A stretch of DNA of 5,883 nt from an archaeon (GTDB lineage: Archaea > Asgardarchaeota > Hermodarchaeia > Hermodarchaeales > Hermodarchaeaceae): assembly GCA_016550485.1 (NCBI GenBank), contig JABXGV010000107.1:1-5883 (forward strand). The letters run 5' to 3'. Below the pieces are notes generated by a model. It made no database searches. It saw only the letters and a program-made list of their open reading frames with translations, and was not told the DNA's origin. Positions 1 through 5,854 of the stretch are shown piece after piece; position 1 is the stretch's first letter, and each line of letters begins with the position of its first letter. The translations under genes and the position numbers were made by a program.

Positions 1-288
1 GTGTTAGAAAGTGTAAGGCGCTTGGACAGCGAGGTGACTACTGGCTTGTTATATTCTCATGAATTAATAGAACCCATCACCATCGCCCAAGAGCTTGCCG
101 TGAATGCGTTACACCCACACTATCGGTTAGTATCACCTCAGCTAGTTGAACAATGTCATGATTCAGATTTGGAAGTGAATCCGTGGACAGTAAATGACAA
201 ACAGGAGATGCAACGGCTAATCGATTTGGCGGTTGATAGCATAATCACTGATAATCCTCAGCAACTCCAAGAACTACTCAACGGATGA
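1..288 (+). CDS. Glycerophosphodiester phosphodiesterase, C-terminal part (5' end outside window)
   Basis: This is the last 95 codons of a GDPD-family TIM-barrel enzyme, which hydrolyses glycerophosphodiesters to glycerol-3-phosphate and an alcohol. The fragment shows the family's C-terminal signature. A GLLYS strand is followed by a helix, then LHPHYRLV, a segment resembling the VxxCHxxxLEVNPWTVN strand-loop (W62-T-V-N65 of the fragment), and finally VDSIITDNP (residues 78-86) before a short closing helix. The amino-terminal half, with the catalytic histidines and the metal-binding Glu/Asp residues, is missing because the window begins inside the gene. The GTG at base 1 is therefore most likely an internal valine codon and not a start; full-length relatives are about 230-260 residues. 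The TGA stop lies 13 nt before the peptidase start, so the two are probably co-transcribed. Family assignment is firm from the WTVN and ITDNP motifs; the exact substrate cannot be told. Confidence 0.88.
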   Translation: MLESVRRLDSEVTTGLLYSHELIEPITIAQELAVNALHPHYRLVSPQLVEQCHDSDLEVNPWTVNDKQEMQRLIDLAVDSIITDNPQQLQELLNG

Positions 289-289
289 A

Positions 290-293
290 GAGG
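290..293 (+). promoter_or_regulatory. Shine-Dalgarno site for the M42 peptidase
   Basis: GAGG lies 8 nt upstream of the TTG at 302, in the short spacer after the phosphodiesterase stop codon. The position and match to the anti-SD end of archaeal 16S rRNA support the TTG start, which also gives the N-terminus expected for M42 peptidases. Confidence 0.6.
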
Positions 294-301
294 CGTAATC
301 A

Positions 302-1369
302 TTGCTAAAATTACTCAAAGAATTGGTGTACGCAGATGGCCCACCAGGTTTTGAAAATGAAGTTCGCGAGATTGTACTCCGGGAACTAGAACCAAGAGTA
401 GACGAAATATCAGTGGATACCCTTGGGAACGTTATTGCTTGGAAAAACGGGGATAGTGACCAGAAGCTGATGTTATGTGCACACCAAGATGAAGATTGGG
501 CACAAATCATCACGCACATTGACGAAAAGGGGTTCCTGCGGTTTTCGAGGCTGGTTGGTCATCGTTGGAGCCTGCTTGGACAACAAGTCGTCATTCATTC
601 CAAACAAGGTAAGCGCACAGGCGTCATCGGGTTGCAGGCACCTCATCTAATCCCTCTTGAGGAACAGCTGCGAGGCTACCAACCGCACGACGATTCAATG
701 TTTATTGACTGTGGGCTGAGAAGCCATACCGAGGCTATCGCGTTAGGTCTTGAGGTAGGGCAATACGTCACTGCGTGTAAGCACTTTGAGGAACTACATG
801 ATGGACGGCTCCTCGGTAACTGCTTTGATAATCGTGTAGGCGTCGCGGTGATGATTGAGACTATGCGTCGCATCGAGAAGTTGGCACCTGCCAAAACTGT
901 GGTTGCTGTTGCTTCTGTTCAAGAAGAGCTAGGTACTCGCGGCGCCCAGACCGCAGCCTACCAGGTCAACCCGGACTATGCTATCGCTCTTGATGTTGCA
1001 CCCACAAATGATCATCCGGGCGCTGATACTCGTACAATCCCTGCGGCGCTTGGAGGAGGACCAGTCCTTTTAAGAGCGGACCAATTTGGCGTGACCTCAG
1101 TGGCTTTCACAAACTGGCTGGCTACCATCGCGGCTACGCTGAACCTTACCTATCAGAGCCTTGCATTGCGCGCACCAATTCACTTTGGCACCGACGCTGG
1201 AGCAATAGAGCTGGCACGGGGAGGAAGCCTTGTCTCCGCAGTATTAGCGCCAACAAGATATTTCCATACAAGTAAATCAGTCGTTGACTTCTCGGATTTA
1301 GAAGGTATGGTGGACCTTCTAGTAGGGAGTATCAACGCCTCAGGAGAGCTCCCATTGGAACCAGATTGA
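302..1369 (+). CDS. M42-family metallo-aminopeptidase (TET/FrvX/endoglucanase-like)
   Basis: This cytosolic M42 peptidase has 355 residues, the usual family length. Members form large, often tetrahedral dodecameric assemblies that trim amino acids from peptides released by the proteasome or other proteases. The N-terminal LLKELVYADGPPGFE block and the LGNVIAWK strand are typical. Predicted metal ligands are H61 (AHQD), D176 (FDNR), E209 (VQEE), D231 (ALDV) and H322 (YFHTS), with E208 as the general base and the D63 helper. Their spacing matches characterised archaeal TET enzymes, so catalysis should be intact. The GTDAGAI motif (296-302) is also present. The stretch right after the first ligand reads AHQDEDWAQ where family members usually have AHMDEIG; it appears one residue longer and could reshape the substrate pocket. 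The start is TTG with a GAGG 8 nt upstream; no better start is apparent. It lies 13 nt after the phosphodiesterase gene and converges on tbp. Substrate preference (acidic, hydrophobic or other) cannot be read from sequence alone. Confidence 0.93.
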   Translation: MLKLLKELVYADGPPGFENEVREIVLRELEPRVDEISVDTLGNVIAWKNGDSDQKLMLCAHQDEDWAQIITHIDEKGFLRFSRLVGHRWSLLGQQVVIHSKQGKRTGVIGLQAPHLIPLEEQLRGYQPHDDSMFIDCGLRSHTEAIALGLEVGQYVTACKHFEELHDGRLLGNCFDNRVGVAVMIETMRRIEKLAPAKTVVAVASVQEELGTRGAQTAAYQVNPDYAIALDVAPTNDHPGADTRTIPAALGGGPVLLRADQFGVTSVAFTNWLATIAATLNLTYQSLALRAPIHFGTDAGAIELARGGSLVSAVLAPTRYFHTSKSVVDFSDLEGMVDLLVGSINASGELPLEPD

Positions 1370-1391
1370 TTTCCGTTGAAGCTATGGTAGG

Positions 1392-1943
1392 CTATTCTAT
1401 AAGACCGAGTGATCTCATATGGTTAGCTAGGAGGAAGATGGCCTTCCGAGTTATCGACTCTTTATTCGTGCCAGCACAGACTATTCGGCCGCTACTGAAA
1501 ATAAGGAAGACGGCTTTTGGTTCCTTCATTCGGTATATGAGGCCCGGGAACACTTCTGGCTCGTAAAGGCACCTTTCGAGTGACATCTGCGCCATATCTA
1601 GATCGACACGGCTGTGGAGATCTCCACTAGCTACGATGTTTTGTATTGTTATTTTCGGTACTCCAGAAACCGTAATGCCGGCTGCACGGATTTTTTCTAT
1701 AACTGTTTCAACTGCTCGCTCCGCCTCACTTTCTCTGCGGAGTCCTGTTATTACCATACGACCACTATTGAATACGAGGATAGTGGCTTTCGGGTTCTTG
1801 ACTCGAAGCATCAAACCTGGAAACTGCTCTGGATTATACTCAGCGTCTCGCTGCTTTCGAGCCAGCAGGTTCAAATCGATTTTTGCGTCGACCTCGACAC
1901 TTGCTACGACATTCTCAATTTTATATTTGGGGCGTTTAGGCAA
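1392..1943 (-). CDS. tbp: TATA-box-binding protein (archaeal TBP)
   Basis: This 183-residue general transcription factor binds the TATA box, bends the DNA and recruits TFB and RNA polymerase. It consists of two imperfect direct repeats forming the saddle. Repeat 1 runs from IENVVAS (9-15) to about residue 90, and repeat 2 from IQNIVAS (100-106) to the end. The four DNA-intercalating phenylalanines are present (F41 and F58, F132 and F149), as are the paired minor-groove asparagines N11 and N102. The YEPE segment of the second stirrup (E128, E130), which contacts TFB, is kept. The protein ends at LGLIE without the acidic tail found in some archaeal TBPs. The start is TTG at 1943-1941 with a perfect GGAGG 7 nt upstream. 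The frame stays open upstream only to a TAG at 2021-2019, and conservation begins just after the TTG. The stop (TAG) is 22 nt from the convergent peptidase gene. A TATA-rich region lies upstream. Identity is essentially certain. Confidence 0.97.
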   Translation of the reverse strand: MPKRPKYKIENVVASVEVDAKIDLNLLARKQRDAEYNPEQFPGLMLRVKNPKATILVFNSGRMVITGLRRESEAERAVETVIEKIRAAGITVSGVPKITIQNIVASGDLHSRVDLDMAQMSLERCLYEPEVFPGLIYRMKEPKAVFLIFSSGRIVCAGTNKESITRKAIFLLANHMRSLGLIE

Positions 1944-1950
1944 GGGAAGC

Positions 1951-1955
1951 CCTCC
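1951..1955 (-). promoter_or_regulatory. Strong Shine-Dalgarno site deciding the TTG start of tbp
   Basis: On the minus strand, GGAGG (part of TTGGAGGG) lies 7 nt upstream of the TTG at 1943. No ATG or GTG occurs in frame between this TTG and the upstream in-frame stop at 2021-2019, so this SD is the main evidence for the non-AUG start. Confidence 0.8.
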
Positions 1956-1988
1956 AAGAAATGCACGTGAGTTTTCGATGCATTGTAA

Positions 1989-2052
1989 GCTTTTTAAAGC
2001 GTTTATAAGGCTGGCTTCCTAAGTGAGGTCTGCCTTTATAAACTTTATATAA
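1989..2052 (-). promoter_or_regulatory. tbp promoter region with several TATA-like elements
   Basis: Four A/T-rich TATA-like elements lie upstream of tbp. Read on the minus strand they are TTATATAA (2052-2045), TTTATAAA (2042-2035), TTATAAA (2008-2002) and CTTTAAAAAG (1999-1990). The first two carry TATAAAG copies 9 bp apart. The element nearest the gene is preceded by AAACG, a reasonable TFB-recognition (BRE) sequence. It would place the transcription start near 1970, giving a leader of about 27 nt that includes the GGAGG. The element at 2008-2002 would also give a sensible leader. The two distal octamers are palindromic, so their direction cannot be assigned. Which element is used is inferred, not seen. 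Confidence 0.5.
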
Positions 2053-2076
2053 CCACAGAATGTCGAAAGCGCATTG

Positions 2077-2111
2077 AAAAAAGAAGGGGAGGACCGGCTT
2101 GTCAAGCCGGT
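2077..2111 (-). terminator. Probable cdc48 transcription terminator (hairpin plus T-run)
   Basis: A perfect inverted repeat, ACCGGCTTG/CAAGCCGGT (2093-2101 and 2103-2111), starts about 9 nt after the cdc48 stop codon. In RNA it would form a GC-rich stem of 7-8 bp closed by a tiny loop. On the minus strand it is followed by a pyrimidine tract ending in six T residues (2082-2077). Hairpin plus oligo-T resembles an intrinsic terminator; archaeal polymerases depend mainly on the T-run. It separates cdc48 from the tbp promoter region. Confidence 0.6.
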
Positions 2112-2119
2112 TAAGCGAT

Positions 2120-4372
2120 TCACGCGTATGGAGTGGGAGTTGAATCTATGGTGTCGCGCTGAGTGGACATCTTTGAAATCATCTCCGTATAGGCTTTCAT
2201 CATGTCTGGAGTGATGCTTGGGCGGATTTTTCCGAGAGCGATTTCGAAGTGCTTTGCTTTTACCTTTGTTAATGATTTCTCAGTGCGAATGGCTGACATA
2301 CCGGCTTCGCGGACCAGGTTTGCGAGGTCAGCTCCAGAGTAACTCTCGGTTGCTTTTGCTATTTTTTCCAAGTCTACATCCTTGTCTAGTGGCATATCGC
2401 GGGTGTGTACTCTGAGAACCTCGAGACGAGCTTGTGCATCCGGTGGAGGTACCAGGATGATTATATCAAAGCGGCCGGGGCGAAGTAGTGCTTGGTCGAT
2501 GATTTCTGGTCTGTTCGTGGCTCCGATAACGACAACGTTGCGTAGCTCCTCCATTCCATCTAGCTCAGCTAGGAGTTGGTTGAGAGTTGACTCGTAGACA
2601 TGACTGCCCTGCCAGAGTCCACGTCGTGGTGCGAGGCTATCTAGTTCATCGAAGAAGACGATGCTCGGGGCTACTTGTCGTGCTTTACGGAAAATCTTTC
2701 GAATGGCTTTCTCAGACTCGCCAACCCACTTGGAGAATATCTCGGGTCCCCGGATGGCGATGAAGTTGGCTTCGCTTTCGGTGGCTGTGGCTTTCGCTAG
2801 TAAGGTTTTCCCACAGCCGGGCGGCCCGACTAGAAGTATCCCCTTGGGTGGTCGGACACCAACCTTTTCGAATTTCTCAGGATATTTCAGTGGCCACTCT
2901 ACGGCTTCGCGAAGTTCACTCTTTACCTCCTCGAGCCCACCAACATCAGCCCAAGAGACTTTGGGGATTTCCAGATATACCTCGCGCATCGCTGAAGGCT
3001 CGGCACGACGAAGCGCCTCTTCGAAGTCTTCGGAGGTAACTTTGAGTTCCTCCAATACACTTGGGGGAAGAGGGATATCTTCATCCAGTTTTATCTTTGG
3101 AAGGATTCTACGTAGTGTGTTCATAGCAGCTTCACGTGCGATGGCTGCTAGATCCGCGCCCACATATCCATGGGTGGCATCTGCAAGCTTGTCTAAATCT
3201 ACATCTTTGGCTAGGGGCATTCCCCGTGTGTGAATAAGGAGGATTTCTTTACGGCCACCCCTATTGGGTACAGATAGCTCTATTTCCCGGTCAAAGCGGC
3301 CAGGACGGCGCAATGCAGGGTCGAGTGCTTCTGGACGATTTGTTGCTGCGATGACGATTACCTTTCCTCGACCTTGGAGTCCATCCATTAAGGCGAGGAG
3401 CTGAGCGACCACGCGCCGTTCTACTTCGCCTTGAACCTCCTCTCTCTTTGGAGCTATGCTATCGATTTCATCTATGAAGATGATGGTTGGGGCTTGTTGT
3501 TCCGCTTTTTGGAAAATCTCTCGGAGACGCTTCTCGGATTCGCCATAAAACTTACTCATGATTTCTGGACCATTAATGGACATGAAGTGGGCGTCGGATT
3601 CACTTGCAACGGCACGGGCAAGTAATGTTTTCCCTGTTCCAGGTGGACCATAGAGGAGTACGCCTTTAGGGGGGTCGATGCCTAAGCGGTCGAAAAGTTC
3701 TGGGTGTTTCAGGGGCAGTTCAATCATTTCTCTAACTCGATCAATGGCTTCGCCTAAACCGCCAAGGTCCTCATAGGTGACGAGGGGGCCCTTTTGGGCT
3801 TCCTCAACTGCTTCAGGGTTAATCTCGATAATTGTCTCTTCAGAGATTTTTACAATGCCTTTTGGTGAAGTTTGGGTTACAATGAATTTTATCTCGCCAA
3901 GAGCGAAGGGTGCTCCTGCTTGACGGATTACTGCTTCAAAGAGGGAAAACCCGCTGCTTCGATAAGGTCCTGCGCTTGCGGTACTGATGATGTCGCCTAC
4001 AATGACTGGGCGCTGATTCAAGCTGGGCCTAACTGCTCTGCCGTCGGCTACGATGCGGACGCCACGTTGGGCGGGTGCAAGTACAACGCGTTTAGCGGGA
4101 GCTGGATCGATTCTCCTGATTTCCACAAAATCTCCGATTCCAGCGCCTGCATTGCTTCGTACTAGTCCATCCATGAATATTTTTCCGGTACCTGATTGGA
4201 TGGATTGCCCACGCCAGACGCGTGCGCCAGTAGTTTTCTTTCCTCGTATTTCTATGATGTCACCAGAGGTTACACCTAAACGTTCCATGGCTTTCGGGTC
4301 GATTCGGACAATACCACGACCTGCTTCATCACTGGGTAGTGAGACGACTCGAAGTTGAATGGACTTTGTCAT
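2120..4372 (-). CDS. cdc48: Cdc48/VCP/VAT-type double AAA+ ATPase
   Basis: This 750-residue hexameric protein-unfolding ATPase is the archaeal counterpart of eukaryotic p97/Cdc48; it extracts and unfolds proteins in the cytosol, probably for the 20S proteasome. Residues 1 to about 185 form the substrate-binding N-domain (double-psi barrel plus four-stranded barrel). D1 has Walker A GPPGTGKT (242-249), pore loop KFYGESE (274-280), Walker B IIFIDEID (297-304), sensor N345 and arginine fingers R359 and R362. D2 has Walker A GPPGCGKT (516-523), pore loop KWVGESE (548-554), Walker B IVFFDELD (571-578), sensor N620 and RPGRFD (631-636). Aromatic residues in both pore loops support active threading. 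In D2 the arginine equivalent to p97 R599 appears to be S595, within HVYESTLNQLL. The C-terminus ends Pro-Tyr-Ala, an HbYX-like tail. The ATG directly abuts the stop of the padR-like gene, with an SD (AAGGAG) in that gene's last codons, so the two are likely co-transcribed and translationally coupled. Confidence 0.97.
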   Translation of the reverse strand: MTKSIQLRVVSLPSDEAGRGIVRIDPKAMERLGVTSGDIIEIRGKKTTGARVWRGQSIQSGTGKIFMDGLVRSNAGAGIGDFVEIRRIDPAPAKRVVLAPAQRGVRIVADGRAVRPSLNQRPVIVGDIISTASAGPYRSSGFSLFEAVIRQAGAPFALGEIKFIVTQTSPKGIVKISEETIIEINPEAVEEAQKGPLVTYEDLGGLGEAIDRVREMIELPLKHPELFDRLGIDPPKGVLLYGPPGTGKTLLARAVASESDAHFMSINGPEIMSKFYGESEKRLREIFQKAEQQAPTIIFIDEIDSIAPKREEVQGEVERRVVAQLLALMDGLQGRGKVIVIAATNRPEALDPALRRPGRFDREIELSVPNRGGRKEILLIHTRGMPLAKDVDLDKLADATHGYVGADLAAIAREAAMNTLRRILPKIKLDEDIPLPPSVLEELKVTSEDFEEALRRAEPSAMREVYLEIPKVSWADVGGLEEVKSELREAVEWPLKYPEKFEKVGVRPPKGILLVGPPGCGKTLLAKATATESEANFIAIRGPEIFSKWVGESEKAIRKIFRKARQVAPSIVFFDELDSLAPRRGLWQGSHVYESTLNQLLAELDGMEELRNVVVIGATNRPEIIDQALLRPGRFDIIILVPPPDAQARLEVLRVHTRDMPLDKDVDLEKIAKATESYSGADLANLVREAGMSAIRTEKSLTKVKAKHFEIALGKIRPSITPDMMKAYTEMISKMSTQRDTIDSTPTPYA

Positions 4373-4795
4373 TTATTCTATCTCCTTCATTAATTGAATT
4401 AGGCGTTCACGAACGGAGCTGAAGTCAGCCATCATCATCTTCAGAAGTTCTTCGAAGCTCCCTAGATAATGTTCCACCATTCTACTATGTAACTGCTTTC
4501 CTTCCTTGGTTAGCCTGTAGTAGCGACGCATGGGGCCGCGACCACCGCTCCGCACGCGGATGTCGCTTACAATCCAGCCGCTGCTGGCTAGTCGACGAAG
4601 AAGTGGGTAAATGGTTCCGGGCTCAAGTTGAATACGCCCGTCTGTTAAGTCCTCCATGAGGTCGGAGATCCGGGCGCCGTATAGGCTTTCTCTTCGTAGG
4701 AGTGAGAGAACCCAGAACTCTAGGAAGCCTCGATTGATTTCTCGTGACCACTCACGCAACTTGACGATTGTTTTGTCAGGCTGTTGGTCCTCCAT
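4373..4795 (-). CDS. PadR-family winged-helix transcriptional regulator
   Basis: This 140-residue DNA-binding protein belongs to the PadR family, dimeric repressors that usually respond to small ligands or stress and often control a neighbouring gene. The winged helix covers about residues 20-100. It opens with FLEFWVLSLLRRESLYGARI, followed by LEPGTIYPLLRRLASSGWI (58-75), which holds the recognition helix. The wing is basic and glycine-rich, GGRGPMRRYYRLTKEG (84-99). A C-terminal helix (about 101-140) with regularly spaced hydrophobics should form the dimer interface, as in short PadR proteins. The N-terminal 20 residues (MEDQQPDKT...) are a polar extension. The start is ATG, with only a weak AAGG-type SD 6 nt upstream. 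The TAA stop touches the cdc48 ATG, so cdc48 is the obvious co-regulated gene. A dyad just upstream is a candidate autoregulatory operator. The family is clear; the ligand is unknown. Confidence 0.93.
   Translation of the reverse strand: MEDQQPDKTIVKLREWSREINRGFLEFWVLSLLRRESLYGARISDLMEDLTDGRIQLEPGTIYPLLRRLASSGWIVSDIRVRSGGRGPMRRYYRLTKEGKQLHSRMVEHYLGSFEELLKMMMADFSSVRERLIQLMKEIE
4382..4387 (-). promoter_or_regulatory. Shine-Dalgarno site for cdc48 inside the padR-like gene
   Basis: AAGGAG on the minus strand lies 9 nt before the cdc48 ATG and encodes Lys-Glu in the C-terminal MKEIE of the upstream regulator. Together with the touching stop and start codons, it points to translational coupling. 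Confidence 0.65.
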
Positions 4796-4816
4796 GGTTA
4801 ACGCCTTAGATATTAT

Positions 4817-4839
4817 ATAGCAATACTATAGATAGCTAT
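4817..4839 (-). promoter_or_regulatory. Candidate regulator-binding dyad upstream of the padR-like gene
   Basis: The two 8-nt arms ATAGCAAT and ATAGCTAT, separated by 7 nt, match as an inverted repeat at 7 of 8 positions, spanning 23 bp. The dyad lies about 22-44 nt upstream of the padR ATG. It would straddle the transcription start expected from the TATA-like element at 4860-4867, a fitting place for autorepression. The region is A/T-rich, so chance symmetry is possible, and binding by the PadR-like protein is inference from position only. Confidence 0.4.
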
Positions 4840-4859
4840 GCAGTGTAGTAACAATACAG

Positions 4860-4867
4860 TATTTAAA
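4860..4867 (-). promoter_or_regulatory. TATA-like element of the padR-cdc48 operon, possibly bidirectional
   Basis: On the minus strand the sequence reads TTTAAATA, a close match to the archaeal TATA box. It would start transcription near 4837, leaving a leader of roughly 40 nt before the padR ATG. On the plus strand it reads TATTTAAA, also TATA-like, so the same element could serve the divergent membrane-protein gene with a leader of roughly 65-70 nt. No convincing BRE is seen on either side. Confidence 0.5.
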
Positions 4868-4908
4868 CTCATCGCCATTGCCAGACGAGAAACAACTTAC
4901 TGCTTGTA

Positions 4909-4918
4909 GAGCTAGCTC
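4909..4918. repeat. Short perfect palindrome in the divergent spacer
   Basis: GAGCTAGCTC is a perfect 10-bp palindrome about 40 nt before the start of the plus-strand membrane-protein gene. It could be an operator half of that gene's control region or chance; flanking bases do not extend the symmetry. Confidence 0.25.
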
Positions 4919-4957
4919 ACGACCAAAGCTTCTGATTTCAGCCCATGATTTTTGTCA

Positions 4958-5854
4958 ATGCAGAAAGACTTTAAAATCGCACCTGCAATTGGCTCTCCAC
5001 ACTCCAAAATGGAGCTAGGTGAGTTGCTCGTGAGGCCGACCATTCGTGCTGGCATTCTGCTTGTGATTGCATTAATGTTCATTACATTCTTAGGACCGAG
5101 TGGAGGTGCTCAGCAGGTTCAAGCGCAAATCCCCGTCGAAATTAGTAACGTTGAAGTACCTGACCAAGTGCCACAAGCTCACCACGGCGAAGTAAACGCC
5201 ACCGTGTATAATTCTATCAACCAGACCTTTGATGATGGCTTCGCCCAGTTTATTGATGACACTGGCGAAATAACGTGCACAATGGTTAATTTCTCCATCG
5301 ACTTCGAGGAAGAAGTAAACATCACTGTGCAATACCAAGTAGCTGAAAATGCAACAACAGGATACCACAATGCGACGTTTGAAATCAACGTTGGCGGCTA
5401 CTCTTTCCTCCTCGAACAATACCTACTAGAGGTTATCCCCGCGGCCACGATTATCAGTTTAACCACAGGCATGGTGTTTTCTCAAAACCAACCTGGAATC
5501 GTTATTGCCACGATTGAGAATCGAGTTGGCAGCATTAGAAATGTTACACTAGAGTTCTTTGGGGCTAGTTTTGCAAATGCAACAACGGAAGTTGAGCTGG
5601 CTCCAGGTATCAACACTTTGGCTATCACTCTTCAGCACGAGGCGGTCCACATCTACGACTTTGGTTTATCACCCGTGAATATGTCAATAAGCTACAAGGG
5701 AGTCGTCATTGGAAGCATAGTCGCTGTAATTCCAGTTGACATGCTACTCTTGAACAAGGTCTTTGCCATCATCCTACCCGTTGCGATCTTTGAGTGCCTT
5801 GTCGTCTTCTACGCCTTCCGAAAGAGGCAGCGTCTTCGAACAACCACCGGGTAG
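4958..5854 (+). CDS. Sequon-rich membrane-anchored extracellular protein of unknown function
   Basis: I do not recognise a named family. The 298-residue product has a type I membrane layout. A polar, partly basic N-terminus of about 30 residues precedes a hydrophobic segment (31-46, AGILLVIALMFITFLG). A plausible signal-peptidase site, VQA|Q, follows after residue 56. The large outside domain (57 to about 260) is rich in beta-type alternating sequence and looks like two Ig- or CARDB-like halves meeting near residue 160. It carries nine N-X-S/T sequons (N80, N88, N111, N121, N131, N138, N195, N207, N241), which suggests heavy N-glycosylation as in archaeal surface proteins. A second membrane helix (about 267-287) is followed by a basic cytosolic tail, RKRQRLR (288-294). 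The start is uncertain: ATG at 4958 is chosen, TTG at 4952 would add two residues, and ATG at 5009 would shorten the n-region. No SD is visible. It is divergent from the padR-like gene and may share its control region. Confidence 0.75.
   Translation: MQKDFKIAPAIGSPHSKMELGELLVRPTIRAGILLVIALMFITFLGPSGGAQQVQAQIPVEISNVEVPDQVPQAHHGEVNATVYNSINQTFDDGFAQFIDDTGEITCTMVNFSIDFEEEVNITVQYQVAENATTGYHNATFEINVGGYSFLLEQYLLEVIPAATIISLTTGMVFSQNQPGIVIATIENRVGSIRNVTLEFFGASFANATTEVELAPGINTLAITLQHEAVHIYDFGLSPVNMSISYKGVVIGSIVAVIPVDMLLLNKVFAIILPVAIFECLVVFYAFRKRQRLRTTTG

Noticed and set aside
1..3. GTG as a true start of a 95-residue protein
   Set aside because: The fragment matches only the C-terminal third of GDPD enzymes, so the window edge cuts the gene.
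1636..2022. Plus-strand open frames across tbp (118-128 codons)
   Set aside because: They lie antisense to the unambiguous TBP gene and show no domain, start signal or conservation pattern.
2661..3233. 190-codon open frame on the plus strand
   Set aside because: It is antisense to cdc48 D1/D2 coding sequence, serine/arginine-rich without recognisable domains, and has no SD; it mirrors the codons of a clearly real gene.
3872..4165. Cysteine-containing 97-codon plus-strand open frame
   Set aside because: It is antisense to the cdc48 N-domain coding region; the cysteines arise from reverse-strand codons and no zinc-binding spacing is convincing.
4811..4820. TATA-like TATATAATA close to the padR start
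   Set aside because: It would place the transcription start inside the padR coding region; the element at 4860-4867 has the better distance.
4945..4974. Nine-codon upstream open frame overlapping the membrane-protein start
   Set aside because: It starts at ATG 4945 in another frame without an SD; this is easily expected by chance and I cannot support a regulatory leader peptide.
5090..5419. Minus-strand open frames opposite the membrane protein
   Set aside because: They are shadows of a plus-strand gene whose signal peptide, sequons and transmembrane pattern show that the plus frame is the coding one.
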